Positions 1 through 13,080 of a DNA stretch of 64,000 nucleotides are shown one piece after another. A model generated the notes under the pieces. It was given only the letters and a program-made list of their open reading frames with translations. It searched no databases and was not told the origin of the DNA. Numbering within the stretch: the stretch's first letter is position 1; each line of letters starts with the position of its first letter. The position numbers and the translations under genes are program-made. Origin of the DNA: Fimbriimonadaceae bacterium (GTDB lineage Bacteria > Armatimonadota > Fimbriimonadia > Fimbriimonadales > Fimbriimonadaceae); contig JAIBBE010000066.1 of assembly GCA_019694835.1 (NCBI GenBank), positions 1 to 64,000 on the forward strand, read 5' to 3'.

Positions 1-1010
1 TGGTCGATGATGCCACCCGGTACGAGGAAGAGCCGGTTCTCGTCCAGGTTGGTGCCGACCATCAGGTCCACGCCCTTGCTCGCCCCCCGCGCCACCCGTT
101 CGAGCGGCAAGGCGGGCAGCGTCTCGACCTCGACGACCGGCTGCCAGGGCAGGTTGGTGAGGACGACCTCGGCTCCCCACACGGATGGGTCGGGGACTGC
201 GGCGAGGTCGGCGCGAATCTGCCCTTGGTCCCTCACCAGGCGCTCGGGCGGCAGTGCGGCCATCGTGTCGAACTCCGGCTCAACCCCAAGTGCGGCCGCG
301 AATCGCTCGGTTATTCGTTCGGCGATTTCCACGGGTAGCGTGTGCTGGGCCGACCCGCTCTGTAGAATCGCCCGTCGGAAGAGCCCTTCGGCGCGGGGCA
401 TCGCGAGGAGCGTCCCGATGCTGAGGGCTCCCGCTGACTCGCCGAAAATCGTCACGTTCTGGGGATCGCCGCCGAATGAACGAATGTTGTCGCGCACCCA
501 CTCCAGCGCCGCGATCTGGTCGAGGAGGCCGCGATTCGCGGTGCCCGGACCGAGGTACAAGAACCCTTCGGCGCCGACCCGATAGTTGATCGTCACACAT
601 ACGATGCCGTCGCATGCAAACCCCGTCCCGTCGTACCACGGGCTTGCACTCGTGCCGTGATATTCGTACATTCCCCCCGGAATCCAGACCATCACCGGCA
701 GCCCCGCCAATTCGACGTCGGGCGTCCAGATGTTGAGGGTCAGACAGTCCTCGCCCGGATGGTTGAACTCGGGTAGGAGCATCGAAACCTGGGGCGGATA
801 GTCGGACTGGGGCGACTTGGGACCGAACTCCAGCGCGTCGCGCACCCCTTCCCACGGCTCAACCGGCTGTGGAGGGCGAAGATGTCGGGGACCAAAAGGC
901 GGCGCGGCGTAGGGAATGCCCTTGAAGGCGCTGATACCCCCAACGTACTCCCCTCGAACCCGACCACTTTTCGTGTCGACAACCAGATCTTTGCTCAGCA
1001 ATGGCTTCAT
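1..1010 (-). CDS. Type B carboxylesterase, C-terminus off the left edge
   Basis: The frame stays open from an ATG at 1010 to the window edge, giving 336 visible residues of an alpha/beta-hydrolase of the carboxylesterase type B (para-nitrobenzyl esterase) family. It hydrolyses ester bonds of unknown physiological substrates. The N-terminal block FKGIPYAAPP and the nucleophile elbow GESAG (Ser192) are visible; the catalytic Glu and His regions lie mostly beyond the edge. No signal peptide is obvious, so a cytoplasmic location is likely. GAGGTG sits just upstream of the ATG as ribosome binding site. It is divergent from the PFOR operon. Confidence 0.88.
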   Translation of the reverse strand, partial: MKPLLSKDLVVDTKSGRVRGEYVGGISAFKGIPYAAPPFGPRHLRPPQPVEPWEGVRDALEFGPKSPQSDYPPQVSMLLPEFNHPGEDCLTLNIWTPDVELAGLPVMVWIPGGMYEYHGTSASPWYDGTGFACDGIVCVTINYRVGAEGFLYLGPGTANRGLLDQIAALEWVRDNIRSFGGDPQNVTIFGESAGALSIGTLLAMPRAEGLFRRAILQSGSAQHTLPVEIAERITERFAAALGVEPEFDTMAALPPERLVRDQGQIRADLAAVPDPSVWGAEVVLTNLPWQPVVEVETLPALPLERVARGASKGVDLMVGTNLDENRLFLVPGGIID

Positions 1011-1164
1011 GGTTCACCTCATGGATCTACCTTCAAGCTTAGTCGGAGCAGTGTGGACCCGCGGGTCGCCTTTTCCGTGTCATTGGTTCGGGGGACGCGG
1101 GGGAAAGTGTCGTCGAAATGGATGACACGTGGAGATCACCTTATCGGGCTACGCTTGATTCAAG

Positions 1165-2801
1165 GTGAAACACGAACCGACGGACTTGACCACTCCACCT
1201 GACCTTGGGCACGAACGCCGCACCGGCCCAGATCGTGCGCAGCGTCCGATCTACCTTGATCTCCTTCCTCCTTGCAATCAGGCTTGCCCGGCCGGCGAGA
1301 ACATCCAGGCATGGCTTGCTCTGGCCACCGAGGGCCGATTCCGAGAAGCGTGGGAGGTCATTGCGCGGGACAACCCGATGCCGGCGGTGCATGGGCGGGT
1401 CTGCTATCACCCCTGCGAAGTGTCATGCAACCGCGAAAAGCTCGACACCGCGGTGAGCATTCACGCTGTGGAGCGTTTCCTGGGGGACTTGGCGCTCGAA
1501 GAGAACTGGACATTGTCGTGTGCGCAAAGCACCGGCAAGAGAGTTCTCATCGTGGGTGCCGGACCGAGCGGGCTTTCTTGTGCGCACCACCTGTCCCTGT
1601 TGGGCCACGAGGTAGAAATTCGCGAAGCCGGCCCTCTGCCGGGTGGGATGATGCACTTTGGGATCCCGTCCTATCGCCTTCCTCGGCAGGTTCTCGAAGC
1701 CGAAGTGCAGCGGATTGAGGGGCAGGGCGTCAAGATCGTGTTCAACCACAAAGTCGAGAATCTCGCGCAGGAGCGGGAGGGGTTCGACGCCGTCTTCTTG
1801 GCAGTGGGAGCCCATCTCGGGAAGAAGACCGATATTCCGGCGCGCGATGCGGGCAAGATGCTCGACGCCGTACAGTTCCTCCGCGATTTCGAGATGGGCA
1901 ACGCGCCGAAGTTGGGGCGTCGCGTCGCTGTCTATGGCGGTGGCAACACGGCGATGGACGTGGCCCGGATCGCTCGACGAATGGGGGTCGAGCCCCTGAT
2001 CATCTACCGTCGGGACCGGGAGCACATGCCCGCCCACGAATCGGAAGCCGACGATGCCCTCACCGAGGGCGTGAAGATCCATTGGCTTCGCACGATCAAA
2101 TCGATGGATGAAGGCGAGCTCACGATCGAGGTGATGAAACTCGACGAGAAGGGTCGCCCTGTTCCGACGGGCGAACTGGAGACCCTCCAAGCCGACGATC
2201 TCATCCTTGCCCTGGGTCAAGACACGGATACGGAATTCCTTCGGGACCTGCCCGGCATCACCTTCGAAAAGGATGGGACCGTGGTCGTGGATCGCCATAT
2301 GATGACCGGATGCACCGGAGTATTCGCCGGTGGCGATATGGTCCCGGCTGAGCGCACCGTTACCGTTGCCGTGGGGCACGGCAAGAAGGCGGCCAGGAAC
2401 ATCGACGCCTTCTTGCAATCCGATTCCTACGACAAAGTGAAGCGGTCGGACGTGGCGACCTTCGACAAACTCCATCTTTGGTTCTATGCCGACGCGGCTC
2501 AGCGCAGCCAAGCTGAACTTGACTTGGAGCGGCGCAATAAAAGCTTCGAGGAGGTCCTCCAGGGCTTGTCTGCCGACGAGGCGCAGTTCGAGTCGAAGCG
2601 TTGCCTCTCCTGCGGAAACTGTTTTGAGTGTGATGGCTGCTACGGTGCCTGTCCCGAGGACGCCATCGAGAAGCTTGGCCCCGGCCTGCGGTACCGGGTC
2701 AACCTCGACAAGTGCACAGGATGCGGGACGTGCTTCGAGCAGTGTCCCTCCGGTGCCATCACCCTGACCCCCGAACCGGTCAAGAGCCAGGAAGCAAGAG
2801 C

Positions 2802-2805
<4 letters not shown>
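1165..2805 (+). CDS. FAD/NAD(P) oxidoreductase with Fe-S clusters, GltD/PreT-like
   Basis: A 546-residue flavoprotein of the glutamate synthase small subunit/PreT class. The N-terminal Fer4-type Cys region (CNQACPAG, then HPCEVSCN) is followed by an FAD Rossmann motif VGAGPSG near residue 130 and an NAD(P) motif YGGGNTAMD near residue 257. Two C-terminal 4Fe-4S ferredoxin motifs follow (CLSCGNCFEC...CP and CTGCGTCFEQCP). Family knowledge says it moves electrons between NAD(P)H and iron-sulfur partners. Its stop overlaps the start of the PFOR gene (ATGA), so it probably couples PFOR or ferredoxin to the pyridine nucleotide pool (inference). The GTG start at 1165 has a weak ribosome site; a slightly later start is possible. 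Confidence 0.85.
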
Positions 2806-6377
<3,572 letters not shown>

Positions 6378-6393
6378 ACTCTGAGAAAACATT

Positions 6394-7407
6394 ATGGACT
6401 TGACAACCACCTACCTCGGACTTCAACTCAAGCACCCGATCGTCGCATCGTCGTCTCCCCAATCCAAGAACCTGGATGGCATCAAGCGACTTGCGGATGC
6501 TGGAGCTGCGGCGATTACGTTGTTCTCCTTATTCGAAGAGCAGATTAGGCATGAGCAAGAAACTCTTGAGTTTCTTATCGGCAGGAGTACCTATAACTCC
6601 CCTGAGTCGCTCAGCTACTTCCCTGATCCTGGTGATTACAGCGTCAGGCCGGACGACTATGTCGAGTTGATCTATGAGGCCTCTCGCGCGGTTGATGTGC
6701 CTATCATCGGTAGTCTCAATGGGGTGAGTGAGTTAGGTTGGATCGAATATGCCCGCGACATGGTAGATGCCGGAGCGAAGGCCCTCGAACTCAATATCTT
6801 TTTTCTCCCGGTGGATATCGAGGTCAGTGGGGCTCAAGTCGAAGAACAGTACATCAACGTCGTCCAAGCAGTGAGCAATGCGGTCCATGTACCCGTCGCC
6901 GTTAAGCTTTCACCCTTCTTCAGTTCGACCGGCAACATGGCTCGAAGGTTGGTGAAAGCCGGCGCGAAAGGTCTCGTCTTGTTCAACCGATTCTATCAGC
7001 CTGATTTCGACATTGAGAAACGCGCTGTGGAATCCAAACTTGAACTCAGTCAGCCCTCTGAGATTCGTTTACCGCTACTATGGATATCGGTCCTGTATGG
7101 CCAACTTGGATGCTCGCTGGCGGCAACCACCGGAGTCCAGAGCGCCATGGAAGTGCTCAAGTACCTAATGGCGGGTGCCGATGTGGTGATGACGACTTCG
7201 TCCCTGTTGCGGTTTGGCGAAGGCCATCTCCGGACGATTCTGCATGATTTCGAGCAGCGGCTGGAGAGGCACGAATTCGAGTCGGTGAGCCAGATGAGGG
7301 GCTCGATGAGCTATAGGAATTGTGCGGAGCCCGAAGCGATGGTCAGGGCCAACTATCTGAAGATGTTGCAGAGCTACTCAGATCGGCACGCGTTCGCCGA
7401 TATCTAG
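6394..7407 (+). CDS. Dihydroorotate dehydrogenase-like flavoprotein
   Basis: A 337-residue TIM-barrel protein of the class 1 dihydroorotate dehydrogenase-like family (TTYLGLQLKHPIVASSSP at the N-terminus, LVLFNRFYQPD in the FMN half). The gene begins 16 bases after nifJ and ends the three-gene operon. Its stop overlaps the stop of the convergent acyl-CoA dehydrogenase gene by four bases. Orthologues beside PFOR genes are usually annotated only as dihydroorotate dehydrogenase-like. A role in pyrimidine synthesis is not implied by the context, and a redox role alongside PFOR is as likely. The substrate is unknown. Confidence 0.85.
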   Translation: MDLTTTYLGLQLKHPIVASSSPQSKNLDGIKRLADAGAAAITLFSLFEEQIRHEQETLEFLIGRSTYNSPESLSYFPDPGDYSVRPDDYVELIYEASRAVDVPIIGSLNGVSELGWIEYARDMVDAGAKALELNIFFLPVDIEVSGAQVEEQYINVVQAVSNAVHVPVAVKLSPFFSSTGNMARRLVKAGAKGLVLFNRFYQPDFDIEKRAVESKLELSQPSEIRLPLLWISVLYGQLGCSLAATTGVQSAMEVLKYLMAGADVVMTTSSLLRFGEGHLRTILHDFEQRLERHEFESVSQMRGSMSYRNCAEPEAMVRANYLKMLQSYSDRHAFADI

Positions 7408-8549
7408 TTGTCGCTCAGGAAAGACCTTGCGATGACCAGCCTTTGGATTTCGCTGGTCCCTTCGTAAATCTCAGTGATGCGCTGATCTCGATAAAGTCGC
7501 TCGACCTTAAACTCTTTCATAAATCCATAGCCGCCATGCAGCTGTAGGGCCTTGTGACACACTCTATGTGCCATCTCTGAGGCATAGAGCTTGATCATTG
7601 CCGATTCCTTGGTATGACGCTGATGGCTGTCTTTCATCCAAGCGACTCGGTACAGCATGGTCTTCGCCAACTCGATCTCGGTAGCCATGTCGGCGACCAT
7701 AAACTGGATTGCTTGGAGGTCGGCGAGGCGTTGTCCGAATTGAATGCGTTCCTTAACATACTTCACGGCTTCGTCGAAGGCACCTTCGGCAATGCCAACG
7801 GCCTGCGCCGCGATGCCGATCCTCCCGCCGTCGAGCGTCGTCAATGCGACGTTTAGGCCTTTGTTCTCTTGTCCGAGAAGGGCATCGGCAGGCACTCGAC
7901 AATCGGAAAAGACCATTTCCGTCGTGCTGGACGTGCGGATGCCCAGTTTGTTTTCGTGTTTCCCTACTGTGAAACCAGGTGACGAACTTGGGACCAGAAA
8001 CGCTGAGATGCCCTTAGAGCCTTTATCAGGGTCGGTTTGGAAGAACCCGATGATCAGGTCGGCAAAGCCGCCGTTGGTCGTGAAGTTCTTCGTGCCGTTC
8101 AGGACGAAGCAGTCACCATCTCGGTGGGCGGTGGCCCTTAGCGAACCGGGGTCGCTGCCTGCCCCTCCCTCTGTGAGCGAGAAGCAACCCATCAGCTCGC
8201 CGGTCGCTAGCCTGGGGAGATACATCTGCTTCTGGTCTTTGGTGCCCCATTTTGCCAAGGTGTCGTTGACGAGGGAGTTCTGCACGGAGACACCGACCGC
8301 CGTTCCCGAATCAACCTTGCTCAGTTCGATCATCACGCCGACATAGGCAAGGGCTCCCAAGGCGGTGCCTCCGAACTCTTCGGGCGCGGTCATTCCCAGA
8401 AATCCCAACGATCCCAGTTCCTTAAGAGCGTCGAGGTTAACCTCCTGCTTTTCGTCGAGTTCTTGGACGACGGGAGCGAGTCGCTTCTCGGCGAACTTTC
8501 GCGCCTCATCCCAGATCATTCGTACTTCGTCTGTCAAGCTGAAATCCAT
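7404..8549 (-). CDS. Acyl-CoA dehydrogenase
   Basis: A 381-residue flavoenzyme of normal length that introduces the alpha-beta double bond into acyl-CoA thioesters and passes electrons to ETF. Visible marks are CFSLTEGGAGSD, the FAD/substrate stretch FTTNGG, and the C-terminal IYEGTSEIQ containing the usual catalytic Glu. The start is MDFSLTDEV at 8549, preceded by AGGTGAATTG; the frame extends 12 codons further but overlaps the upstream gene. It shares one base (TGATG) with the stop of the cobalamin-binding gene, so the two are translationally coupled. The context suggests short or branched acyl-CoA as substrate (inference). Confidence 0.93.
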   Translation of the reverse strand: MDFSLTDEVRMIWDEARKFAEKRLAPVVQELDEKQEVNLDALKELGSLGFLGMTAPEEFGGTALGALAYVGVMIELSKVDSGTAVGVSVQNSLVNDTLAKWGTKDQKQMYLPRLATGELMGCFSLTEGGAGSDPGSLRATAHRDGDCFVLNGTKNFTTNGGFADLIIGFFQTDPDKGSKGISAFLVPSSSPGFTVGKHENKLGIRTSSTTEMVFSDCRVPADALLGQENKGLNVALTTLDGGRIGIAAQAVGIAEGAFDEAVKYVKERIQFGQRLADLQAIQFMVADMATEIELAKTMLYRVAWMKDSHQRHTKESAMIKLYASEMAHRVCHKALQLHGGYGFMKEFKVERLYRDQRITEIYEGTSEIQRLVIARSFLSDN

Positions 8550-8968
8550 CAATTCACCTGGGCATTTCGGTGGTTCGTGACCCACTCGCTGATGTAGTCG
8601 ACGATGGCCTGGGGATCGTCTCCTGGCCCGAAGAGTTTGCCCACTCCGATCGCTGAGAGCGCTTCGAGGTCCTTCGTTGGGATAATGCCGCCTCCGGTGA
8701 GAAGCCGGTCACCGATTCCTTGGTCAACCATAAGTTGTCTCACGCGCTTGAAGTGGTTCATATGCGCACCTGAGAGTATGGAGAGTCCGATCACGTCGGC
8801 ATCTTCTTCGACGGCGGCGGCAACGATCGACTCGGGTGTCTGCCTCAGACCAAGATAGACAACCTCCATGCCCGCTTCAACGAGAGCACGGGCAACGACC
8901 TTGACCCCGCGGTCGTGCCCATCGAGCCCAGGTTTCGCCACAACGACTTTGATCGGATAACTGTTCAT
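8549..8968 (-). CDS. Methylmalonyl-CoA mutase B12-binding subunit
   Basis: A 139-residue stand-alone cobalamin-binding domain with the DxHxxG signature (Asp16-Gly-His18-Asp-Arg-Gly21), where the histidine replaces the dimethylbenzimidazole ligand of cobalt. Later blocks GLSILSGAH and TGGGIIP belong to the same fold. In many archaea and actinobacteria the mutase is split this way, and the large subunit lies immediately upstream here. The start at 8968 (MNSYPIKV) is chosen because homologues begin near this point; the frame continues 19 residues upstream into the neighbour's 3' end. Confidence 0.93.
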   Translation of the reverse strand: MNSYPIKVVVAKPGLDGHDRGVKVVARALVEAGMEVVYLGLRQTPESIVAAAVEEDADVIGLSILSGAHMNHFKRVRQLMVDQGIGDRLLTGGGIIPTKDLEALSAIGVGKLFGPGDDPQAIVDYISEWVTNHRNAQVN

Positions 8969-8993
8969 GGTTGTCAACTTTGAAGTCCTAGAA

Positions 8994-10622
8994 TCAGAAG
9001 AAGGCCTGTTCCCGGAACTCGCCAAAGACCTTGATCAGGGTCTGCGTAATCTCCCCCTCGGTCGCATAAACTCGCGCGCAATCGAGCATGTGTGGAATCA
9101 AGTTGGCGTTCGTTCGTGCGGCCTTCTCCAGTTTGTCCAATCCGTCAAGGACGGCCACGTTATCGCGATACTCGCGCATGGATTTGACCCTTGCGACCTG
9201 CTCTACCTCCACAGATTCGTCGATTTCGAGGATTGGAATCTCGATCGTCTCGTCCTCGTTGACGAATTCTGTGACGCCAACCATGACCTTTCGTTTATCG
9301 GATAGCGCCCGTTGGTATTCGTAAGCCGATCTCGTGATTTCCTGCTGGGGGAAGCCTCTTTCGATGGCTTTCACCATACCACCCATGGCCTCGATTTGCT
9401 CGAAGTAGCGTTCCGCATCGTTTTCGATCGCGCGGGTCAGATTCTCAACATAATAGGATCCGCCCAGGGGATCAGCAACGTTAGCCGCCCCACTTTCGAA
9501 GGCAATGACCTGCTGAGTCCGCAGCGCGATTTCGACCGCTTTGTCCGACGGCAATGCCAGTGCTTCATCCATGGAGTTGGTGTGCAGGCTCTGGCATCCG
9601 CCCAAGACGCCAGCAAGAGCTTCCAAGGCCGTACGAACAATGTTCACTTCGGGTTGCTGTGCAGTCAGGCTGCATCCGGCTGTTTGCACGTGGAAGCGGC
9701 AAAGCCATGAACGCGGATTCTTGGCGCCGAACCTCTCTTTCATGTGTCTTGCCCAGATTCGTCTGGCCGCCCGGAATTTGGCGATTTCCTCAAAGAAGTC
9801 CATGTGCGAGTTGAAGAAGAAGGAGAGTCGCGGCGCAAAGTCATCAATGTCCATCCCAGCCGCAATCGCTCGTTCCACGTAGGTAAAGCCGTCCATCAGC
9901 GTGAATGCCAACTCCTGGGCGGCCGTCGCTCCCGCCTCGCGAATATGATAACCACTGATGGAAATCGTATTCCATTGAGGTACATGTTCTGCGCAGAATG
10001 CGAAGAGATCGGTGATGATCCGCAGGTGTGGATCAGGCGGGAAGATCCACTCTTTCTGCGCGATGTACTCCTTCAAGATGTCGTTTTGAAGCGTGCCCCG
10101 AAGTTTCGAAAACGGCACACCCTGTTTCTCGGCGTTGGCGAGGAACATCGCGAAAATCCATGCCGCCGGTGCATTGATGGTCATCGAGGTCGAAACCTGG
10201 TCAAGTGGAATGGAATCAAAGAGTCGTTCCATATCGGCTAGCGAGTCGACCGCAACCCCGGTTCGACCGACTTCACCCTCCGATAGCGGATGGTCAGAGT
10301 CCCAACCGTAGAGCGTTGGATTGTCGAACGCCGTCGAAAGCCCTGTCTGCCCGCGCTCAAGTAAAAACCTGAATCGTTGATTGGTTTGTTCCGCCGTACC
10401 CATCCCAGCGAATTGGCGCATCGTCCATAACTTGCCGCGATACATCGAAGGGTGAATGCCGCGGGTGTAGGGATACTCGCCGGTCAAAGCTAGTTCCGAA
10501 CCAAGGTCCACATCGGCGACATCGCTGCGTGTGTAAACCGGTAACACCTCGCGGCCTGAAATGGTGGTGAAATCGGCCTCGCGTGTGGGTATCTCGTTAG
10601 TCTCAATGGTCTTCTGGCTCAT
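8994..10622 (-). CDS. Methylmalonyl-CoA mutase large (catalytic) subunit
   Basis: A 542-residue TIM-barrel substrate-binding subunit of an adenosylcobalamin-dependent acyl-CoA mutase, interconverting methylmalonyl-CoA and succinyl-Co[17 protein letters not shown] and the block around GWDSDHP are diagnostic. Tyr61 in PSMY and Arg201 in HLRII match the tyrosine and arginine that contact the methylmalonyl carboxylate. In isobutyryl-CoA and hydroxyisobutyryl-CoA mutases these are replaced, so methylmalonyl-CoA is the favoured substrate. It overlaps meaB by 20 bases and is followed 25 bases later by the B12 subunit gene. Confidence 0.94.
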   Translation of the reverse strand: MSQKTIETNEIPTREADFTTISGREVLPVYTRSDVADVDLGSELALTGEYPYTRGIHPSMYRGKLWTMRQFAGMGTAEQTNQRFRFLLERGQTGLSTAFDNPTLYGWDSDHPLSEGEVGRTGVAVDSLADMERLFDSIPLDQVSTSMTINAPAAWIFAMFLANAEKQGVPFSKLRGTLQNDILKEYIAQKEWIFPPDPHLRIITDLFAFCAEHVPQWNTISISGYHIREAGATAAQELAFTLMDGFTYVERAIAAGMDIDDFAPRLSFFFNSHMDFFEEIAKFRAARRIWARHMKERFGAKNPRSWLCRFHVQTAGCSLTAQQPEVNIVRTALEALAGVLGGCQSLHTNSMDEALALPSDKAVEIALRTQQVIAFESGAANVADPLGGSYYVENLTRAIENDAERYFEQIEAMGGMVKAIERGFPQQEITRSAYEYQRALSDKRKVMVGVTEFVNEDETIEIPILEIDESVEVEQVARVKSMREYRDNVAVLDGLDKLEKAARTNANLIPHMLDCARVYATEGEITQTLIKVFGEFREQAFF

Positions 10623-11625
10623 GGTGCTTTGCTTCTCGTAATGTCATTTGGATTCTCGAGCAGACTTGACGGACGAAAGGGTAGGGCGATCCACCTGTTC
10701 GTGCGAGTTCCCCTGCGGTCCGATCGATCTCGTCCCCGGCGGATGTCAACGATAGAAAGTCCTCCCAAAGCTGCCGCTGAATCGCAGTTCTCATCTCGTC
10801 TTTTAGGCGAGCCTGCTTGCGCACCCGGTGCGATCCCGACTCGACAAGGGTCGTCGCTAGCCGCCCTACTTCGCTGACCAAGTTCTCGATTCCTTGGGTC
10901 TGTTGCGCGGAGGTGGGAATGAGGGGTGGGGCGGGCTTGCCGCGACGCGGGCCACTCAAACTGAAGAGAAAGCGGAGGGACTGCAGAACGGTGTCCACTC
11001 CCGGAAGATCAGATTTGTTGACGACGATGAGATCGGCTGCTTCGATGATTCCCGCCTTGAGCGTCTGAATCGCATCCCCGGTACTCGGTTGGAGGACGAG
11101 CACGACCATATCCGCGCAGTCCATCACGTCCAGTTCAGCCTGCCCCACGCCCACCGTTTCGATCAGGATGCGATCCATGCCAAAACCCTCAAGGACGTCC
11201 ACGACTCCTGGAGTTGCAGGAGAGAGTCCGCCACGCCCCTCGCGTGAGGCCAACGACCGAACGAAGATCCGATCGTCACCCGCCAAGCGGTCCATCCGCA
11301 CGCGGTCACCCATGAAGGCACCCCCGGTGAAAGGGCTGCTGGGGTCTACGGCAACAATTCCGACTCGGTGACCTGCCTCAGCCAGTCCATGGGCAAGGGC
11401 AGAACAAAGGGTGCTCTTACCCACCCCGGGCGGGCCGGTGATTCCGATTCGAACGGCCTTCCCCAGCCGGCTTCCCAGCGCATCCTTTAAGGCAGGCAAC
11501 AGGCTCGGATCATTCTCAACGCGCGTGATCAGCTGGGCGCAGGCGCGCCGACTGCCATCCAGAAAAGCAGCCCAAAGATCAGGCGAAACAGGAGGCGTCT
11601 CGGTATGGCTGGCGGAGGTTCTCAT
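10603..11625 (-). CDS. meaB: Methylmalonyl-CoA mutase-associated GTPase MeaB
   Basis: A P-loop GTPase of about 340 residues that loads and protects the adenosylcobalamin cofactor of the mutase. Walker A GPPGVGKS lies at residues 64-71, with [28 protein letters not shown] and the guanine-specificity NKSD also visible. The start MRTSASHT at 11625 was chosen as typical of the family; it lacks a clear ribosome site. An in-frame ATG at 11676 is possible and would nearly abut the upstream hydrolase gene. Confidence 0.93.
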   Translation of the reverse strand: MRTSASHTETPPVSPDLWAAFLDGSRRACAQLITRVENDPSLLPALKDALGSRLGKAVRIGITGPPGVGKSTLCSALAHGLAEAGHRVGIVAVDPSSPFTGGAFMGDRVRMDRLAGDDRIFVRSLASREGRGGLSPATPGVVDVLEGFGMDRILIETVGVGQAELDVMDCADMVVLVLQPSTGDAIQTLKAGIIEAADLIVVNKSDLPGVDTVLQSLRFLFSLSGPRRGKPAPPLIPTSAQQTQGIENLVSEVGRLATTLVESGSHRVRKQARLKDEMRTAIQRQLWEDFLSLTSAGDEIDRTAGELARTGGSPYPFVRQVCSRIQMTLREAKHHEPEDH

Positions 11626-11680
11626 GCGCGCGAAATAGATCGTTTCAGTATCCCCAAGATGGCACAAAACGGCCATTGCC

Positions 11681-12514
11681 TCATGTGGGCATTTTGCCTG
11701 ACAGGTCGAGCTCTTCGGCGAGGTAGGGCTTGGAGTTGGCGTCAAAGGCCAAGCGTCCAGCCTGCACAACTGGATCGTGCTCGAAGACAACGATCCATGA
11801 CTCCTCGATGGCTTGCCTAAGAAACGCCCCTTTCTCCATCATGGAGCGCTCGGCACAAACGTCGTAGCCCATCACGTAGGGGATTGGCAAGTGATGCGAG
11901 GTTGGCACGAGGTCAGACGGAAAGGCGATGGTCTTGCCGTCGGCGGTCAGCTTGACCCACTGGAGCCCACGCGTATGACCGTCCGATCGATGGACGGTGA
12001 GCCCGGGCCAAATCTCCTGGTCAGGCTGGGTGAGCACGAAGTTCGTCTTCGTGAGAACGTCGATGTTCTCCGACCGGTAGCTTGCCCGCTCGCGGATATT
12101 GGGTGCCTTGGCGTTGGAGTAGTTCGCCTCAGACACGTAGTGGGTCGCTGTGGGGTAGCAGGGCTCGAGGCTCGTACCCGAAGCGAAGCGCGAGACTCCT
12201 CCCGCGTGGTCGAAGTGGAGGTGAGTCAGCACAACATCGGTGACACCGGGCACCGGGACATAGGGTCTTTCTTCAATTCCGAAGATCGACCGGCCCTTCT
12301 CGGTCCACTTGTCCCCGCAGCCGACGTCCACGAGCAGCTTGCGCGCTCCATCTTCGACCACGAGAGAACGGGTGGCGAGCAGAATGCGGTTCTCATTGTC
12401 CGGCGGCGCAACTCGAGCCCAAAGTGCCTTCGGAACCGACCCAAACATCGCTCCTCCGTCAAGACGGAAGAAGCCGTGGTTGTGGACGTGTACGCGATAA
12501 CGCCCGAAATTCAT
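11681..12514 (-). CDS. Metallo-beta-lactamase-fold hydrolase
   Basis: A 277-residue MBL-fold protein with the zinc motif THLHFDHAGG (His98, His100, Asp102, His103) and a further HSDGHTRG block. Enzymes of this branch hydrolyse lactones, thioesters or similar bonds; the substrate cannot be told from sequence. It is the first gene of the minus-strand mutase operon and ends before meaB. A role in acyl-thioester or lactone metabolism would fit but is inference. No export signal is seen. Confidence 0.85.
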   Translation of the reverse strand: MNFGRYRVHVHNHGFFRLDGGAMFGSVPKALWARVAPPDNENRILLATRSLVVEDGARKLLVDVGCGDKWTEKGRSIFGIEERPYVPVPGVTDVVLTHLHFDHAGGVSRFASGTSLEPCYPTATHYVSEANYSNAKAPNIRERASYRSENIDVLTKTNFVLTQPDQEIWPGLTVHRSDGHTRGLQWVKLTADGKTIAFPSDLVPTSHHLPIPYVMGYDVCAERSMMEKGAFLRQAIEESWIVVFEHDPVVQAGRLAFDANSKPYLAEELDLSGKMPT

Positions 12515-12563
12515 GGATCAGGATATTGCCACACCCGCAGGCTGGAGTACATCGCTGGTGGGC

Positions 12564-12881
12564 TCAGTCTCTCGGGTGATCCAAAGCGACTTCTCGCTCA
12601 AGCATCTCGATGCGCTGCAGGGCTTGTCGCTCCGAGAGAACTTTCAAGTACTGCACACTCAGCACGTTGACCCAGTAGACGGACCCCGTCCGGTGAACGC
12701 CATCGATCGCATCGTAAATGAGATCGAGGCAGATCATGTCGGACTCAAGTCCCCTCACGACGTACACGCACTTTTCGCATTGGCGCTTGGCCATCGGGTG
12801 GGTAGCCGTCCAGCGAACCTCGACGAACTGCCCAACCAAATCCAACCTGGACCGATCGGTGGAAAGGACGTTTGCTTCCAT
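12564..12881 (-). CDS. Hypothetical 105-aa protein
   Basis: An unrecognised protein with a Cys-x-x-Cys pair (QCEKCVYV) and a mixed C-terminal half. The composition looks coding and it fits between the neighbours without overlap. CATAAT lies eight bases before the ATG, resembling a -10 box, so the transcript may be leaderless or nearly so. A GC-rich palindrome sits just upstream of that box. Confidence 0.5.
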   Translation of the reverse strand: MEANVLSTDRSRLDLVGQFVEVRWTATHPMAKRQCEKCVYVVRGLESDMICLDLIYDAIDGVHRTGSVYWVNVLSVQYLKVLSERQALQRIEMLEREVALDHPRD

Positions 12882-12895
12882 GCCCCGATTATGAA

Positions 12896-12915
12896 GGGCC
12901 AGGTTGACCTGGCCC
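12896..12915. promoter_or_regulatory. 8-bp palindrome, possible operator
   Basis: GGGCCAGG and CCTGGCCC are separated by four bases. The site lies 15 bases upstream of the ATG at 12881 and overlaps the expected promoter of that minus-strand gene. No T-run follows on either strand, so an operator is as likely as a terminator. Confidence 0.35.
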
Positions 12916-13080
12916 GTACCACTTTGTTGTGACGGATCCGCAGTGACCGGAATTGAAGTACGGCTGTGCGATGGAACTTCTGGCGACGAGCCAAGGCGTC
13001 GACGTATCGCATTATCTGTTCGGACGCCTGCTTCTTCAACCTAGCCAGATACGACCGTGGAATTCCTGTATCATGCGGGA

